The notes under the pieces are model-generated. The model saw nothing but the letters and a program-made list of their open reading frames with translations. It was not told the DNA's origin and made no database searches. Positions 1 through 13,700 of a stretch of DNA of 64,000 nt are shown piece by piece. The DNA lies in the NCBI RefSeq assembly GCF_949628265.1, contig NC_088787.1, forward strand, positions 12,514,501 through 12,578,500, written 5' to 3'. How positions within the stretch are numbered: position 1 is the stretch's first letter; every line of letters begins with the position of its first letter. A program made the translations under genes and the position numbers. This stretch comes from Cloeon dipterum (Eukaryota > Arthropoda > Insecta > Ephemeroptera > Baetidae).

Positions 1-94
1 AAAGACAGGGAATATTTTGTGTTTTAACATTGTCATTTTGAGCGTGGAAATCTGGGTTAATATTTTTTTATTAAAAAATGACCTCTATTTTTGT

Positions 95-545
95 TATTTT
101 TTGGGGATTTCAAAACGCCCAAATCTCGTGTTCTAATGGTCGGATTTTCAAAGTTCACATACCATTAGACTCAGCTCGACCACCCCTAGATAGCCGTAGC
201 AGTCTAAAAGTGCCAAACCCTTTTTACACCCGAAAAAAACCGTAAAACCTCGCAATTTTTTATTGTTTTGCTCCTCACTCCGCAACGGAATTTAGTGTTA
301 TCACTCTGAAACTACTTCAGTTCATCATGGGATGTGAAGACAAGGAAAATAGTATTCGGTTTTTTAAGTTTGTCTCTTAGAACCCGAGATTTACTTGACG
401 TACACCGTGTATTTTGATTTTCCGCGACGGCCTCCGTCTTAAGTAAAAACGTTTTTCATCAAATATCTGCTTCTTAAGCGTCAGATTTATAAAAACGACA
501 CCCCGATCGACACCCGAAACGACCTCCCCAAGATAGCTATATGGA
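95..545 (+). repeat. Dispersed repeat family B, long copy 1
   Basis: Contains GGTCGGATTTTCAAAG, CATTAGACTC, CCCCTAGATAGCC and TTCAGTTCATCATGGGA in the same order as 17845-18310. Both copies show a second, partial unit about 400 bases later (GACCTCCCCAAGATAGC here). Confidence 0.55.
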
Positions 546-2717
546 TAGATTATCTTTTTTCCTAGAGCAGTTTATTGGCTTCAATTATCCGAGGGCTATT
601 ATCCAAGCATAGATTAGTTTAAACGCACTTTGATGAGCTAGATATATGCAACGGGCACAACTTGCTTGTATCTCAGGTTGCGGACACCAGTAAAGATGCT
701 TTTTGTCGTTAGTTGGTCTAAAAATATCAGCCTGGCAACATTTATATCGCGACGAGTCATTAAGATTTCTTCTCCACTCGGCCCTCGCATTATTATTATT
801 ATTTACTGAATGGTGCAAAAAATAGAGAATGCGCTGTAAAATGCCTCATCTTGCTAGCTGCTGCTGCTTTCTCTGCAATAACGTATACACCTTATATCAA
901 TTCCTCTCTATAGCGATGGAATATCTGGCACTGCATCAGAGAAAGTATGAATGACCTTTGCCCAGTGCTGGTCAGCAAGACGTTCTTTACTCGGTACGAT
1001 CCGAAGTGTAATGGCGACAATAAATACATTCAATTTTGCGCAACGGAGCCGCGCTGAAAGGATTGGAATTGTGCAAAAAATCAATTATCGTTGTCATTAC
1101 ATAGCATGTTGATTCCACACAAGTCACAAACTAAAAATCATTATGTATTACCAAGGAGGATTATTCATTTTTCTGATTAAAAATCTTGGCAAATTCGGAA
1201 AGCTCATACAATTTGCTGCAATTTTTATCATATTCTTGAAAGTGGATTCCAAAAATTTCACTGAAATTCGACCACTTTTCAACAAAGCATATAAGTTTGA
1301 AATATTTTAAACGCGTGGATCCCGCAAATCATAATAGCGGGGAAACTATATCCATTGACAAATTGTCATTTTAAATCCAACAATATCAAATGGTAGCGAA
1401 AAACACACTATTATTTTTTATTTTCATGTGTTGAAAGGTGCACTTCTTCCTTCATTAAAATAATGCTTTTACCGGAAAAGAGAAATCAAAATTCAGGGAA
1501 CTTTCTTCGTGGAGTACGTCCATTGGGCAATAAAAATTTAACTGCTAATTTCTGGATATTCTTTATTATTTTAATAGAATATTTCTTCTAAACGAGTTTC
1601 TCCTGGTGCCATTCGCGGAGATTATTAAAATAACTCATCTCCTCATTGTAAACTGAATCTCATTAAATTATTTATTTTCTCGAATTAGTCCCGGCAAGGT
1701 TCCCCCATCAATCATACTTGTTTGCAGAGGCGTGATGAGTGACGCGACAAAATATACAAAAAGGATTGTGTACTGTTCTTGACACGCAGCCGCCGCCGTC
1801 TCGCGTTTGGCAATCGCTTGAAATTTGCATTTGAAAGAGCAAACTACTTTTCAAGTGCAAGTAAAAGTGCGAGCCGAGAGTGATGTGCACAGCCGAAATC
1901 CAACGATTATGATGCACACTGCTCGTCGGCCGCAGAAAGGAAACTGCACCGTGAGATTAAACGGAAGAGAATTTCGCGTGAAGATTCCGGCGTGATTATA
2001 ACTGCTTAAAAATGTGTCGCGGATGACACAAGTTGCCATTTCACTGCGACCACAGACTCGTTAGTTTCCTTTTTCTTTTTATTGTATCACGGCCCTTCTC
2101 AGGAGTGACAAATATTAATGACTTGCTACTTTTTCCTTATGCCTAAGTGAGTTAATTCTGATACAAAAGTTCGTGAAAATTCAATTGCGAAAAGGTTGTT
2201 TCGCAAGAGATCCATTATATTTCTAAATGAGGTTAAAAATGAATGAGACGCAGGGAAATCTCTCCATGGTCGCCAAGATTAGATCTATTAATGGCTATGT
2301 TTTTACAACATTTTTCTGTAGACTCACGACTAAATGATGAAACAATTTTAAGTAACTAAAATAATCTGACAATTTTTCCCTTAACTAAATACTCTCTGAA
2401 AATTGAAAAGAGCTTCAATTTTCCCAGCTAGCTGCCATTTAAATCTCTGGCTGCAAGTTTTGCATGCTAATCAAATTGTGGAGCATCAATTTTCTATTCT
2501 TATTGTGAATTAAAACACGAATTAATTTCACAATTTAGGAAATTCTGCTCATAATTCACACACCATTGTATAGGAATCGTAATTATGCAAAAAATCAATG
2601 ATCATAATTACGAAAAATTCTTAATTTCATCTTGTATTGATTATTGCACACTTTGCAGTTGAAAATTCGAATAAATTTCAACTGTTGTCCTGTATCAATC
2701 AATCCACATTCAAACTT

Positions 2718-2840
2718 AGGATGGTAGGCACAGGATACGACAGTCAACTTGGATCCTAGTTACTCGCCATTTGAGAACAAAAGCAAAATAAATAATAAAA
2801 TCCAAATAATCAACTGTCGTCCCCTGTGTCTATACCATCC
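2718..2840. mobile_element. 123-bp foldback (inverted-repeat) element
   Basis: Arms of about 36 bases, beginning GGATGGTAGGCACAGG and ending CCTGTGTCTATACCATCC, are imperfect inverted repeats around a loop of about 50 bases. TTA flanks both sides, as expected for a 3-bp target duplication of PIF/Harbinger type. It sits between a family A 3' end fragment and the start of family A copy 1. Confidence 0.55.
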
Positions 2841-3235
2841 TTAAAGAGGATTGATACTGCGATAGCCCGGAAAATGCTTATTACCAATGCATGAACTGAA
2901 TTCCTTATGACTCACAATCAGTTGAAGCCAAAGCTGACCTAAGTAGCAGTGTACATTTTTTAGAAAAGTGGTAGCAAAGTTAGCATGCTTTTCAAATGGT
3001 GAGGGCTGTCTCCTTACTTGAAATCTGATTTTATTTCCCAAAAAAGAGTTTCCCTAAATGGTTTCATACGCTGTTGGACAGATCTCGACGAGAGGAATCG
3101 AAATCTGCCAAGAAAATGTGGTCAAACGCTGGAAATTTTGAAGAAAATTTGAAAAATTTGAATTTTTACTGTAGTGGCAAGGTCCTTTTTCATTAATGCA
3201 AATTGTAAATTGTTTATCGATCAACTTTAATTACA
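2841..3235 (+). mobile_element. TTAA-flanked TIR element (family A), copy 1
   Basis: Starts TTAAAGAGGATTGATACTG and includes the family core AGATCTCGACGAGAGGAATC. Related to copies at 31.2, 44.5, 44.9, 58.3 and 62.7 kb. The 3' end is degenerate. No coding capacity is apparent. Confidence 0.6.
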
Positions 3236-5158
3236 GCTAAATTTTCATACTTATTTTTGGTTATGCATCAATGCTTTCCACTGTCACCAAATATAGGTAA
3301 CTGGCTCAAGGACACCGCTTTAAGCTTCATTTTACAAAGAGCAAAGCCAGAGGGTTCGCACAATTCGCTAATTCGTACAATATATTATGCGCATATACTT
3401 TTTGCACTTTCCCTTCCACGGGCACAAGGAGCGCGTCTTGTTTGGAGTTGATGCATTGTTTGTAGCCGACCAATCGAGGCAGATGTCAAATCATCAGAGC
3501 ATTTCCGACGGCAATCTTGAGCAATCAATGATGTCGCGACGCTAATTAACTCCCATTTTTTCAGCATCTTGTGTTGCGTTCCTCTTTTAGTACATACACA
3601 GGAAGGAAAGGGGTGATAAAAACACAGCTTGTTCTTTCTAAGTTACTGGAACTGCTGCTGTAGTGTTGTGATTTTATTTTTATTCTATGACTTTTTAGAC
3701 TTTTATGCCTATTTATTCGCTTGTGGGAGTAGCCATTTTGACATGTCTTCCCTATTTCTTTGCGCCTAAATCTAGAAAAATAGCTCTTTCCTAATTTTCA
3801 GTGACTTTGTTTTAAATTTTTTTGCTGTACAGGTCCACTTTAATTGTCGAAAAAAAATATATTGACATGAAACATGTGTATAAATGTGCAAAAAATATGG
3901 TAAGAACATGTTTGGTACAGTTTTATGGCAAAAATAAGGAATAACCTTTTTTATTTCGTACGTTGCCATGTATGAAGAGACAAAAGAATCGATTTTGCAA
4001 AATTTCGACTCGAAACAAATTAGAAAAATCGGTGAAAAGAATATTATTATAAAAAGGTGACGTGTATATTTTATAAATTGCGTAATTCGAAAAGGCGTTT
4101 TATTTTAACTTATTGTAGCAAACTTTTAAATTTCCGTAATGGTCATAAAATTTGTTTGGTATTTTCTATTGAAATATTTGAGCAATTTTTACAAATTCGC
4201 CGTCTGTACAAGCCGCCTATATACTACTCTCGCGAATAATATATATGTGCTTTGTTTTTATATTCGTAAAGCAGCCGTGCCGACAACACAAGCTATGCAT
4301 TGTTCCAACTTGACACAAAGAGATCAAGCGATGCTGCGGCAAAAGGCCAAGCATCAAACCATAATGAGCGTCGTTTGCATGCCGGCTGCGAAGAGCGAAA
4401 TGCGTAAAAAAATTATACACACCAACCGCCAAGCTGTCTGCTCTCCTTATTTCAATACAAAAAAATAGCACGCTAGAGGAAAGGAAAGAAACAGTTCGTG
4501 TGCTTGGCATAAGTGTTGTTGCGTAACGCGCTCGGCTTCCAGGAGGCACCGGGAGGCGTGTTTGCATTGAAATTAGCTGCGCCGCAAATGCCAAATAAGC
4601 CCGCTCAAAACTGGAACACACGTATTCGCTTTACAGCCGGTAATCACACCCAGAAATCGTCTGCTGTCAGTTTCTCGCACACACATACACACAAATTGCA
4701 ATTGAGAATCTGCACGTGAGTTTTTTTTTATTTGAGCGCCGCGCAATTTTTCGGTAAAAGCCGCGCCGTCTTAATTTACGAGCTCTGTGTCGCAACTTCG
4801 GTTGTGATGTGAATGCTGTGCACGACAAAAAGTAGATTGTTGCGTTCAATTATCATTACTGTGCCAGAAAGAAAGTAAATCGTAACGACACATCGAAATG
4901 TTTCTAGAATTTCTTCCTCGGTCAAACTGAGTACCAAATCAATTTACTTTTTTGTTCAATTAACAAAAAACACAAAGTTGTAAAATTTAACTAATTTTAT
5001 GATGGAAAAATCTAGTCTTTCTTGTTTCACTGGGCTACTAGAAGTAAATGATTTGGATCAGGCTGTGAAACCTTCAAGGATGTTTGTTTTAAAATAAATG
5101 TCACTGTGACGAGTGACACAAATTGTTCCATTTTTGCCAATGTTGTGAGCACCAAATC

Positions 5159-5450
5159 TTGGGTTCTAACTGTCAGAATTACTAAACCTGCAGACCGTTG
5201 GACTCGTCTAGACCTCCCCTAGATAGCAAATTGGCTTTGAGGGTGATCAACCCTCATCCCCTTCCATCCCATGCATTGCAGTAACGATACAAATCGCGTC
5301 GATTCGCACCTTAAGATACTCGTTCACTAATCCCAGCTCGCTTAAATAAATAAAAATCTACCCTTTTAAATTAAAAAAGCATTCGGCTGTCGAGGAGAGG
5401 TCTAGACGAGTCGAATGGTGTGCAGTTTGTGTAATTCTGATGGCTTAAAC
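5159..5450. mobile_element. Inverted-repeat element carrying the family B end motif
   Basis: The left arm (CTGTCAGAATTACTAAACCT, then GACTCGTCTAGACCTCCC) is repeated inverted at 5388-5450 (GAGGTCTAGACGAGTCG, then GTGTAATTCTGATGG). The arms are about 60 bases each, with roughly 160 bases between them. Confidence 0.5.
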
Positions 5451-6769
5451 AACAACGTTTTAATTTGTGAAATATTGCTAAGGCCTAATCACTGTGTTGC
5501 TCTTGGTCGCTTCAATAAATCAACTTTATCTTGCTAAGCTCTCTATAATATTTATTGAAACCTTTTCCATACAACTGTAAACGCATATAGACTGTAAAAT
5601 ATAGCGCAGGAAATATTATTTCCAAAAAATTACTGATTTTCGTTGGTATAAATACCTACTTTTAATGATTGAAAACGTCAAAAACGGACGAAATTGCTCC
5701 ATTAATCCATCTAAAATTTCGCCGAAAAAAATACACACGTCTAAAATAACAGCTGTCACAATTTTCAATAATTTTACTGTGTGAATTGACTATATTTATT
5801 TTGCTAGAAAACACATATAAATTAATCTACAGACGCGATAATAAGCTAAAGAATAATTTCAGCTTTTCAATTGCAAGGAAACCGTTAACAATTGCGACCC
5901 ACTCTTTTGTCAGAGCCGTCTGTCTCCCGAGGGATCACTTTCTCACGCTCTTGGGCGCACTCGAGTACAGCAACACGCTCAACCTATTGTGCATAAATAC
6001 TGTATATATATATTTCTATACAGATGGTCGAGTGCAAAATTACTTTTTTCCTGCTTTTCACGTATGCGTGCCCGCGCTGCAAACTCGTTTATCGAGATCG
6101 CTTTGCTCGTGCGGTGACACGATTGCGTGTTCACTGATTAATAGTTTAGTAAACTTAAATCTTCTGGAAGATTTTTGGGTCTTACCCGTTATGCGCTTAC
6201 ATGTAATAGTTGACGAGCACCCAACGATTAACTTTCACTCGGCGCCGCTCGCGTCAAAAAAGAGGTGACTCGTCCGGCATAACACACACCGCGGGGCCAT
6301 ATAATTAAGACCCGCGAATTGCTGTGTGATGCTGCCTCTCGTTATTACTCTTTACCGAGTCCGTCATCGTGCTATTTAAATGACGCTCTTCAAGTCCGTA
6401 TTTGGAACTCACTAAAATATCGCGGTAATTGTTTGACTAAATTTATGATTATAAATGATTAATACACAAAAGATAATTTTTTTGACACAATTAAATAGTA
6501 TTTTTTTATATGGCTAAAAAAACAACTTTGTTCATGCCGAGTTAAACTGTGTATTTATAGTTTCTAATTAAAAGTTATTCCGCTCCACTTGACTATTTGT
6601 TTATTTGCTTTAAGTAATTAGGATTTTGATTTTTCATTGCTATAGAAATTGAACTGAAACTACAATCTCTCTTTTACCTTTTTTGCTGAAAATCATAGAG
6701 AAAACGTTAATTTTCAAGATTTCCTGAACTATGCAACACGTGCCACGCCCTTCTTTAAATAATTTTCCT

Positions 6770-6880
6770 AAGAATTCACGTCCCCATTTCAAGATTCCCG
6801 CGAGTTACGCCTTCTTGTATTGGTTGCTGTTCACAAAGAATCTGGTGAACGTGATTTTCGATAAATAAAAAATATAAAAC
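6770..6880 (+). repeat. Dispersed repeat family C, copy 1
   Basis: Core GCGAGTTACGCC, then GGTTGCTGTTC and AAGAATCTGGTGAACGTG. It recurs at 33885-33960 (+) and, more diverged and inverted, at about 30145-30235. Confidence 0.45.
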
Positions 6881-7944
6881 TTTCTAAAAATGTACAATAA
6901 AACTCATGAAAATCGATTACTTATCGTTTAAAGGTATTGAACCTGTAGAAACTGATGATTTATTTCCAATTTTGGTTGTTTTTGCACGTCTTATTCATCA
7001 TAATATTTTTAAATGTCCAGCAGCTTTACACGCCGTGCGTGATTCGATTTTTTGTTTTAATTTTCACAATTTCCTCGGATTTCTCCAGCTCTAGTCATGT
7101 TTACACTTGTCGGTGTCGCTAATCAAGCAGCATATCCGCAAGCTAATCGCAATCTGCTGCATCACGCGAGATTTATCTGCGCCGAATCTCGTCTGTGCGC
7201 TGCCGTCTAATTCCATCTCGCGCGCATCATCTGTGCAGAAAGTTGGATGCACTCTCGAGAAACAAAACTTCCCTTTCACATTTTACAATCGTCTCGCGGC
7301 AGACGCTCAAATTACCGCTGACCATGCCATTATAAACACATCTCCTCCGATAATCATACGCAGTTTTCACTCCCGATTCTCGGGAATTATGCCTGGTTTC
7401 GGGCGCACCTTACATCATCCTCCCGCCGCCATCCGACGAGAATTCGAGTGTGTGTGCTCTATGGGAAAGCTTTCTCGCCGTCGCGGCCACTCTTATTCGT
7501 GGACCATTTATTATTGCTAATCGACCGACCTTCTTTTGCACAAGTATACACCGAGAAATTCGGCTGTTTTGCGCGACACTCTAAATACCGAGGGAGGCCT
7601 ACGCGCACCGTCTGTGTGTGAGTTTAAATTAACACACATTAAGTGAGGTTGCACAGTCACCACCTATACATATATAGGAACAGAAAGGACTCCTTGTTGT
7701 TGTTTAACTAACGACAGGAATTTGAGTTTAGATCATTTTTTACTCTATAACATTGAAAAAGATAGAAATTTCTGCAATTTTTAAGTTTTTGTTTGAGCAC
7801 CTTGATGGCTTCAGAATTTCAGAAGGGTTTAATTGCACATACTATTCTGAAAGCTCTTGATTCTGCCGTTCTAAAACGGTCTGCAAATCTTGCAATTTGA
7901 ACTAACGCAGAGTCCGTCAAATGAAAATTTATCGAAAGCGATTA

Positions 7945-8065
7945 CTCGAAGGCTACCCTGACGCCAGGGTTCGATTTAAGACCTGTTCTGTTGATCTTTC
8001 CTGACCTCAGGGGTGACCCCATAATGTTCCGCAGGTCAATCAATTTTTATTTTGAACTATCACCT
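7945..8065 (+). repeat. Dispersed repeat family D (partner near 63780-63920, minus)
   Basis: GGCTACCCTGACGCCAGGGT, TCGATTT and CTGTTCTG are shared in order with the minus strand of 63780-63920, followed by a looser match to AATCAATTTTTATTT. Confidence 0.45.
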
Positions 8066-8844
8066 GATCTAAAAAAAAATACCCTTTCCTTTCTTTTGAC
8101 CTTCTGTGTCTCACTAAGAAAAGGTTGCACCATTTTGAAAATTTCTACGCATGTTACCTACACTTATGGCAACGTTTTTCCCCATACCCACGAAATATTG
8201 AAAGTGCCGTTTTTGAAATAGTTGAAAATGAAAAATATATTCAAAAATTACTCGCATTTTAAAAATACCAAAAAGTTTATTATTATATTATATGATTTAA
8301 ATTTAAAAGTTGTAGGCTGTCTAAATGAGCATCCTTTGGCTCAAAGTATCATCAGAACTCAGAACTTCTCAAAATTTCACCCCGATTTTCCGGAAATCCT
8401 CAAAAATTTCCAGCAAACTTGTTTATTGCCACACATATAACAATAAAACGAAAAATCAGGATGTTTTTCAAGCAAAAATATAAAATTAAAGGTTGAAATA
8501 CCCCGAAAATGCGGATAAATGTAAAAGTCAAGTTGTTGAAACCTTCTCGACCTTAACAAAGCAGTGTTTCAAGTGTGTTGTAGCTGATCAGTTAAAGAAA
8601 ATCAGTTTGACATATATGCTCTAAAAATTGGTTCACACCTTAATTAACACAGTTTAGTGTGAAAATTATCGAGAATGAGGCTTCAAAAAAATTTGCTCGC
8701 TAAAATCACGTTATTTTTCATATATATATATGGTTTGTCCAAACAATATTGAACTTGAAATTGGTGCTAACCATAAAAACATTTTTAACTTAACACAAAG
8801 CAAAAAATTGCCAAATCGGTGATTGTTTTAAATTCTGGAATGTA

Positions 8845-9102
8845 ATGCCTGTTGATGAAATTTATTATTCTTGTTTGTTAAATGTTAAATATTTTGATGG
8901 CAATTTTGGTATTGAGCGAATGCATAATTACAGTACAAGACTGATAGAATTAAATCCTGTTATTGAGCCCATGATGGATAGCAAATATTTTTCTCGAACA
9001 ACAAATTTTGGGTTACCAAGACTGTGGAACAAACTGCCGCGCGAACTGAAACACCTTAGGCTTAAAAATGAAGTGAAAGATTGGTTGTTATTGTGTGACT
9101 AA
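8845..9102 (+). mobile_element. C-terminal remnant of a non-LTR (LINE) reverse transcriptase ORF
   Basis: The 85-aa frame contains HNYSTR, then YFSRTTNFGLPRLWNKLPRE and a basic LKNEVKDWLL end. HNY-TR and G---LWN-LP are hallmarks of the extreme C-terminus of LINE ORF2 proteins. No reverse transcriptase core is visible upstream, so this is a 5'-truncated copy. A T-rich and then A-rich tail follows. Confidence 0.55.
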
Positions 9103-10120
9103 TTATTTGTAATATTTTTATGCATACTGTATTTTTGTAAACGACAAAACTACCATGCACATTATTTTTTTTTTTGTTAAATTGCTGCTGATGTAGCAGC
9201 TGAGCGAGAACCGCAGTCGATAATTCATTCTGAATTGGGTGGACTTGTAAAAGTTTCTAAATAAATATATACTTTCAAAAAAAGAACAATAAAAATAAAC
9301 AGCGAAAAATAAAAAGGTAATCACTATAGACTATATAGAGCTTAAAAAATATCGTGAAATTAATAGAAAATTTACTAAAATCGTCTAAAACTGTTCAACT
9401 TTGTGTGAAAATTGTAGCCTCGTTAGTAAAAAATAACTGATCAAATTAATTTAAAAAATGATTGTTTCATTATCATTTTTCATGCTTGCGAAATTTGCAC
9501 GGTTACACATATTGTTCCACATGGCAAAATAAACTGCCAAACCACATTTCATAAACAATTAGACAACTTTCACAACTTAGTTTTCATTGCTGTCCTCGAA
9601 GTGTCTTAATTAATTTGATAATTTGTGGAGAATCCTGCAAAATCTTGAAGTAGGAATTCATTTAAAATAAAAAAATCCGGCGCAAAAACATGTTATTCAA
9701 ACGAATGGCAAAAAACGAATGCTCGATCCGTGCAGGAATTTTAGTCAGATGCCCAAAGCGACAGACAAGTCAACAGCAGTAGATTGCAAAAACTTTCGTT
9801 TGGCCTGAGTATACCTGAGTACTTATCAATTATTTCCCCTTTTTATCGGCCAGGCGCATCCTTTCCACACTCAAACTTTCAAACCAGATCTATTTATACG
9901 TGTGTCAACAGGTAAACAAATATCCCACCTAAAAATGACGCAACGTGTGGTCCAATTATACCAACTAGTTACTCTGCCCTAGTAATAACCCGGCAATCAA
10001 AAGACAATCTCTTGGAAGAGATCAAAGGCCTCTCGGCCGGCCGGCTGAGCATCCAACAGGAAGAGAAATGCATCTTTTTTCTGTTCTGTTATTAAAACTG
10101 GCTGAGCGAGCGAGTGAGGC

Positions 10121-10148
10121 ACACACACACACACACACCACACACACA
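10121..10148 (+). repeat. (CA)n microsatellite
   Basis: CA dinucleotide run with one interruption. A (TG)n run lies at about 14676-14704. Confidence 0.9.
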
Positions 10149-10530
10149 TAAATTAATGGCTCGGTACGTTTGCACAGCAGTGAAAGTGCATGTGGAGGAT
10201 GAAATGCTTTTACAGTTCAGTTTGCCGTCGGACAACCTTTGTGCGTCGTGCACGTGAATTATGGACCCACGGCGAAGATCGAATCTCGCCGCTTATTCGA
10301 AACCAGTTGCTCTCAGTCTGTGCCTGGCTATTCATCGGCATGCACAATGCGGACGCCTTTATACCAGACTGTGATTTGTTATATATACTGACGGCGAACT
10401 AAGCTTCTTAAAAGCACCTCGGCATTGCAATTTTTTATTTACTTGCCCTGCCAAAGCTACTCAATAGCAACTCTTAAAGGACATATATGGATTTAGTAAA
10501 TATAATTTGAATTTATGCGTTAAGCTTGAT

Positions 10531-10780
10531 ATTCTGAAAATCAAAGTGCCGTTGGAATTTTTGGGATAGGCCACCAGGTTTGCCGCCATAAGCACTGAAC
10601 AAAGAGAGCGGCCATATTTTGGATTCATCAGTGTCATGGCCGCTGATGTTCAGAACACGCCATTGTTTGTTTTAAAAGGCATAGTCAGCACAAAAGAAAA
10701 ACCAACAGTTGTATTAAAAACTTACGCATCCTAAGACAGACCGGTTCCAAAAATTCCAACAGAACCCTGATTTTCAGAAT
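10531..10780. mobile_element. 250-bp MITE with TIRs of about 40 bp
   Basis: It begins ATTCTGAAAATCAAAGTGCC and ends with the inverted counterpart CCTGATTTTCAGAAT. The arms share GTTGGAATTTTTGG and align over about 40 bases with a handful of mismatches. No target duplication is clear and no coding sequence is present. Confidence 0.55.
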
Positions 10781-13700
10781 TTACAGCCTGACGTACATAA
10801 AAAATTATATTTTTTTTTCTTAATTTTTAGTGTTGCCTTTTGCACTTACATGGAAAATGACTGCATTTTTTGATTACAGCGCGTTTCAAAAATTTTCAGA
10901 CCTCACTCATTTTCTCACGGTCCCTAATTTTAATCCTGATGAAACGGCCGAGTTCCGCCCACCGCAATTATTAATTAACTCATCTTAAAAGTGCGCGTGT
11001 ATGGTAATTAAGTATTATGAAAATGAGCAGGAAGGTTTCTGCAGAAGCAGCTGCTAGCTACTCCTAAAATGCACTTGAACACACACACGCGCGCGTTTTG
11101 CGGCGACTTTCTTTTCTCCATAGTCCTTTGTCTGCCCCTAATCGTGCCCACCGCATCGTGGAATTTAAACTTCTCAATTAGGCAAAAATATGCACGCTTA
11201 TAGTGTGGATTTGCAAACGGCTGCGTTAATTGAGATGTAAATAGCGCATTGGCTGGCCTTTAGCTATTTACGATATTTGCGTAACAAATAAAATCCAATG
11301 TTAGAACCCAATTGATGGTGTAATGTTTGGGTCCAAAGATGAATTCACAACGTTTGGTAAACGGATGTGCTAATTAATGTATGCTAAAAAAAGAAGTGTA
11401 AATTAAAATTAAATTAAGAAATTTTTTAAGTGCATAAATAGAAAAATATTCTAATAATACTCGAAATAGTACAGAAATTCATAAAAACATAACGAATTTT
11501 GCAGGAAAAATTGATAGCTTTCTGAATGCTTTTAAAAACTCATGATTCGAGATAGTCTGTATTTGGTTTTTCAGGCTTTATTTTAATATTGAGATGAAAA
11601 AGTTGCTGAATATGATCAGGAAAGCATAAAAATTCATTATTTAACTTTTTTTGGCCGGACTAGATTCCGCCAACCGATGTAATTAAGTGCGAGCTCATTT
11701 GTTGGACCGTGGGAGAATCTGATTCACCAGATCTCTGCCGCGGCGGTAATGATTGTAATTATTAAAAAGAAGGAAGAAGATTGTATAGCACAGGTTTAAG
11801 CAAATGGACCCTTTTTCACAATTTTCTAATCGGCGCAGCCGGGTGTGCAAAATCAAATTATACACTCCCACGCGCACGCAATACGAGAACTGCGGAAATT
11901 TCTCTTCTTGTCATTTTTCTGCTTTCCAACCTGATTAAATTAGAGCTTTACAGGCCGACAATTTAGAGCATTTATTTGCATTGTTGCAACTAGCTCATTG
12001 AGTTTATTGTTTGTGAAATTCAGCAACACTTTATCTCTGAAATCACAGTTAAATTTTAAAATTTTCCAGACTTCTCTAAATGTTTAATGATTCATCGCTT
12101 GATTTAGATCCCTCTCAGATCGTGATTTATCCAAAAGTTTGTAAATTTTAAGGAAAATTCCATAAATTGTGATTTTACAGTAGGGAGACAATATTTGAAT
12201 AGCATGAAAACTTTTAAGCCGATTTTCTTTGGAAAATTTCAGTTTTTTCCAAATTGTTTGAAATATTTTCAAGTAGAGGTAAAAAAATTAATTTTTCACA
12301 AATTTTCATTAAAGCTTCTCTTTAAACCAAGGTATATCGCAATATTTTATTTTAATAAAAAATATCAAAATATTTTTTCGAAAAGCTATATAAATTTGTT
12401 AAAAAAAAAACAGAATCCCCTCTAGCAATTACTTATTCATTTAACAATATTACTTACTTACTACAAAGGCACGAACGATTGTTTACAAAGCTATTTAGGG
12501 ACCATCCTTCATCCTTGGCCTGCATACACGGCAACGACATACTTGACAAAATGCCGAAATCAAGAACAAATAAAATCAAGGCTTTGCGACGCGTCTGTTT
12601 CTCGACACTGGAATTTAATTTTCAAAATATATATATGCAATAAAACACTTGACGGAGAGTGAAGTAGCTATAAAGAGCTCGAGAGAGAGAAAATACCAAC
12701 TGCTGAAATAATGATCGCCTTTTACCTCTCTCCTGCCCTCGTGAATGACCCTTCGTAGAGCTACCATTATGTGGCACGGCACCGAGAAAAAGAGGTGTTC
12801 GTATGAAATGCGCGCATGCATATGCCACACGGATGGAATGGACGCAAATCGCCGCCGCCGTTCACCTGATGATGAGAAAGAAACTTCATCGCCTGTTTTT
12901 TCATCTTGTATGCCGATCGGCCAGCAAGGCGACCCGCTTCAACTCTTCTTGATTAACCTGAGAGCAGTAGTGCGCTCTTGTACCTAATTTCATATTTCAT
13001 GTCTGACGTTTTAATTGATTTAATTCAACTCCTTTCTAAGCATGGTAGTAGCAACTCTTCTGCTCCGCACTCCATATAATTACAACGAAAGACTTCCAAT
13101 TTGAACTAAAACCTATAAAATGACACCAAACTCGATGATTTGGTACAATTTTTCCTGTTTGGTCACGTTAGGATTCAGGGTTGGACCTTGAAGATTTTAT
13201 TTGACCTATGATGGTTTAATTTGGTTGCATTTAAGTTAATTCGACACGAAAATTTGACTTTATAGCCGTTATAGACACATTTTCAATGTAAAAAGGGACA
13301 TGCTTTGAGCCGGTTTTTAAACTTCAAACTTAGATTGGCACTGAACTGTCGCGATTATCACCAAGAAACTTGGTGCACTTATGCAGAATTTCCAAACCAA
13401 CCTAAAAAAATCTAAGGGGAATATCACCGTGAAAAATCTAAATTTCGAAAAAAGGTCGACCATGACCTTTGGCCTGCGACTTTAGTGTAAACTTTAAAGT
13501 AGTTGAAGGTCAAAAAGTACGTTGGGTTGCTCAAATTTCAAAATAATATACCTGGAATTTCTGAAGTGTTAAATTTTACATTATTTTTCAGATTTTTCTA
13601 ATTTTGTGGCTACCCTAAAATTAGACAATTGTGAGAATAAAGAACAATAATACTTATTTAACCAACATGCACTTATGAATTTCCAACCCAAATTCCGCGC

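Noticed and set aside
4217..4621. 134-codon open frame on the minus strand
   Set aside because: A moderately GC-rich patch with several overlapping open frames; product unrecognised and no supporting signals.
5786..6268. 160-codon open frame on the plus strand
   Set aside because: No splice context, no recognisable motif and mixed random composition; it is in a gene-poor region.
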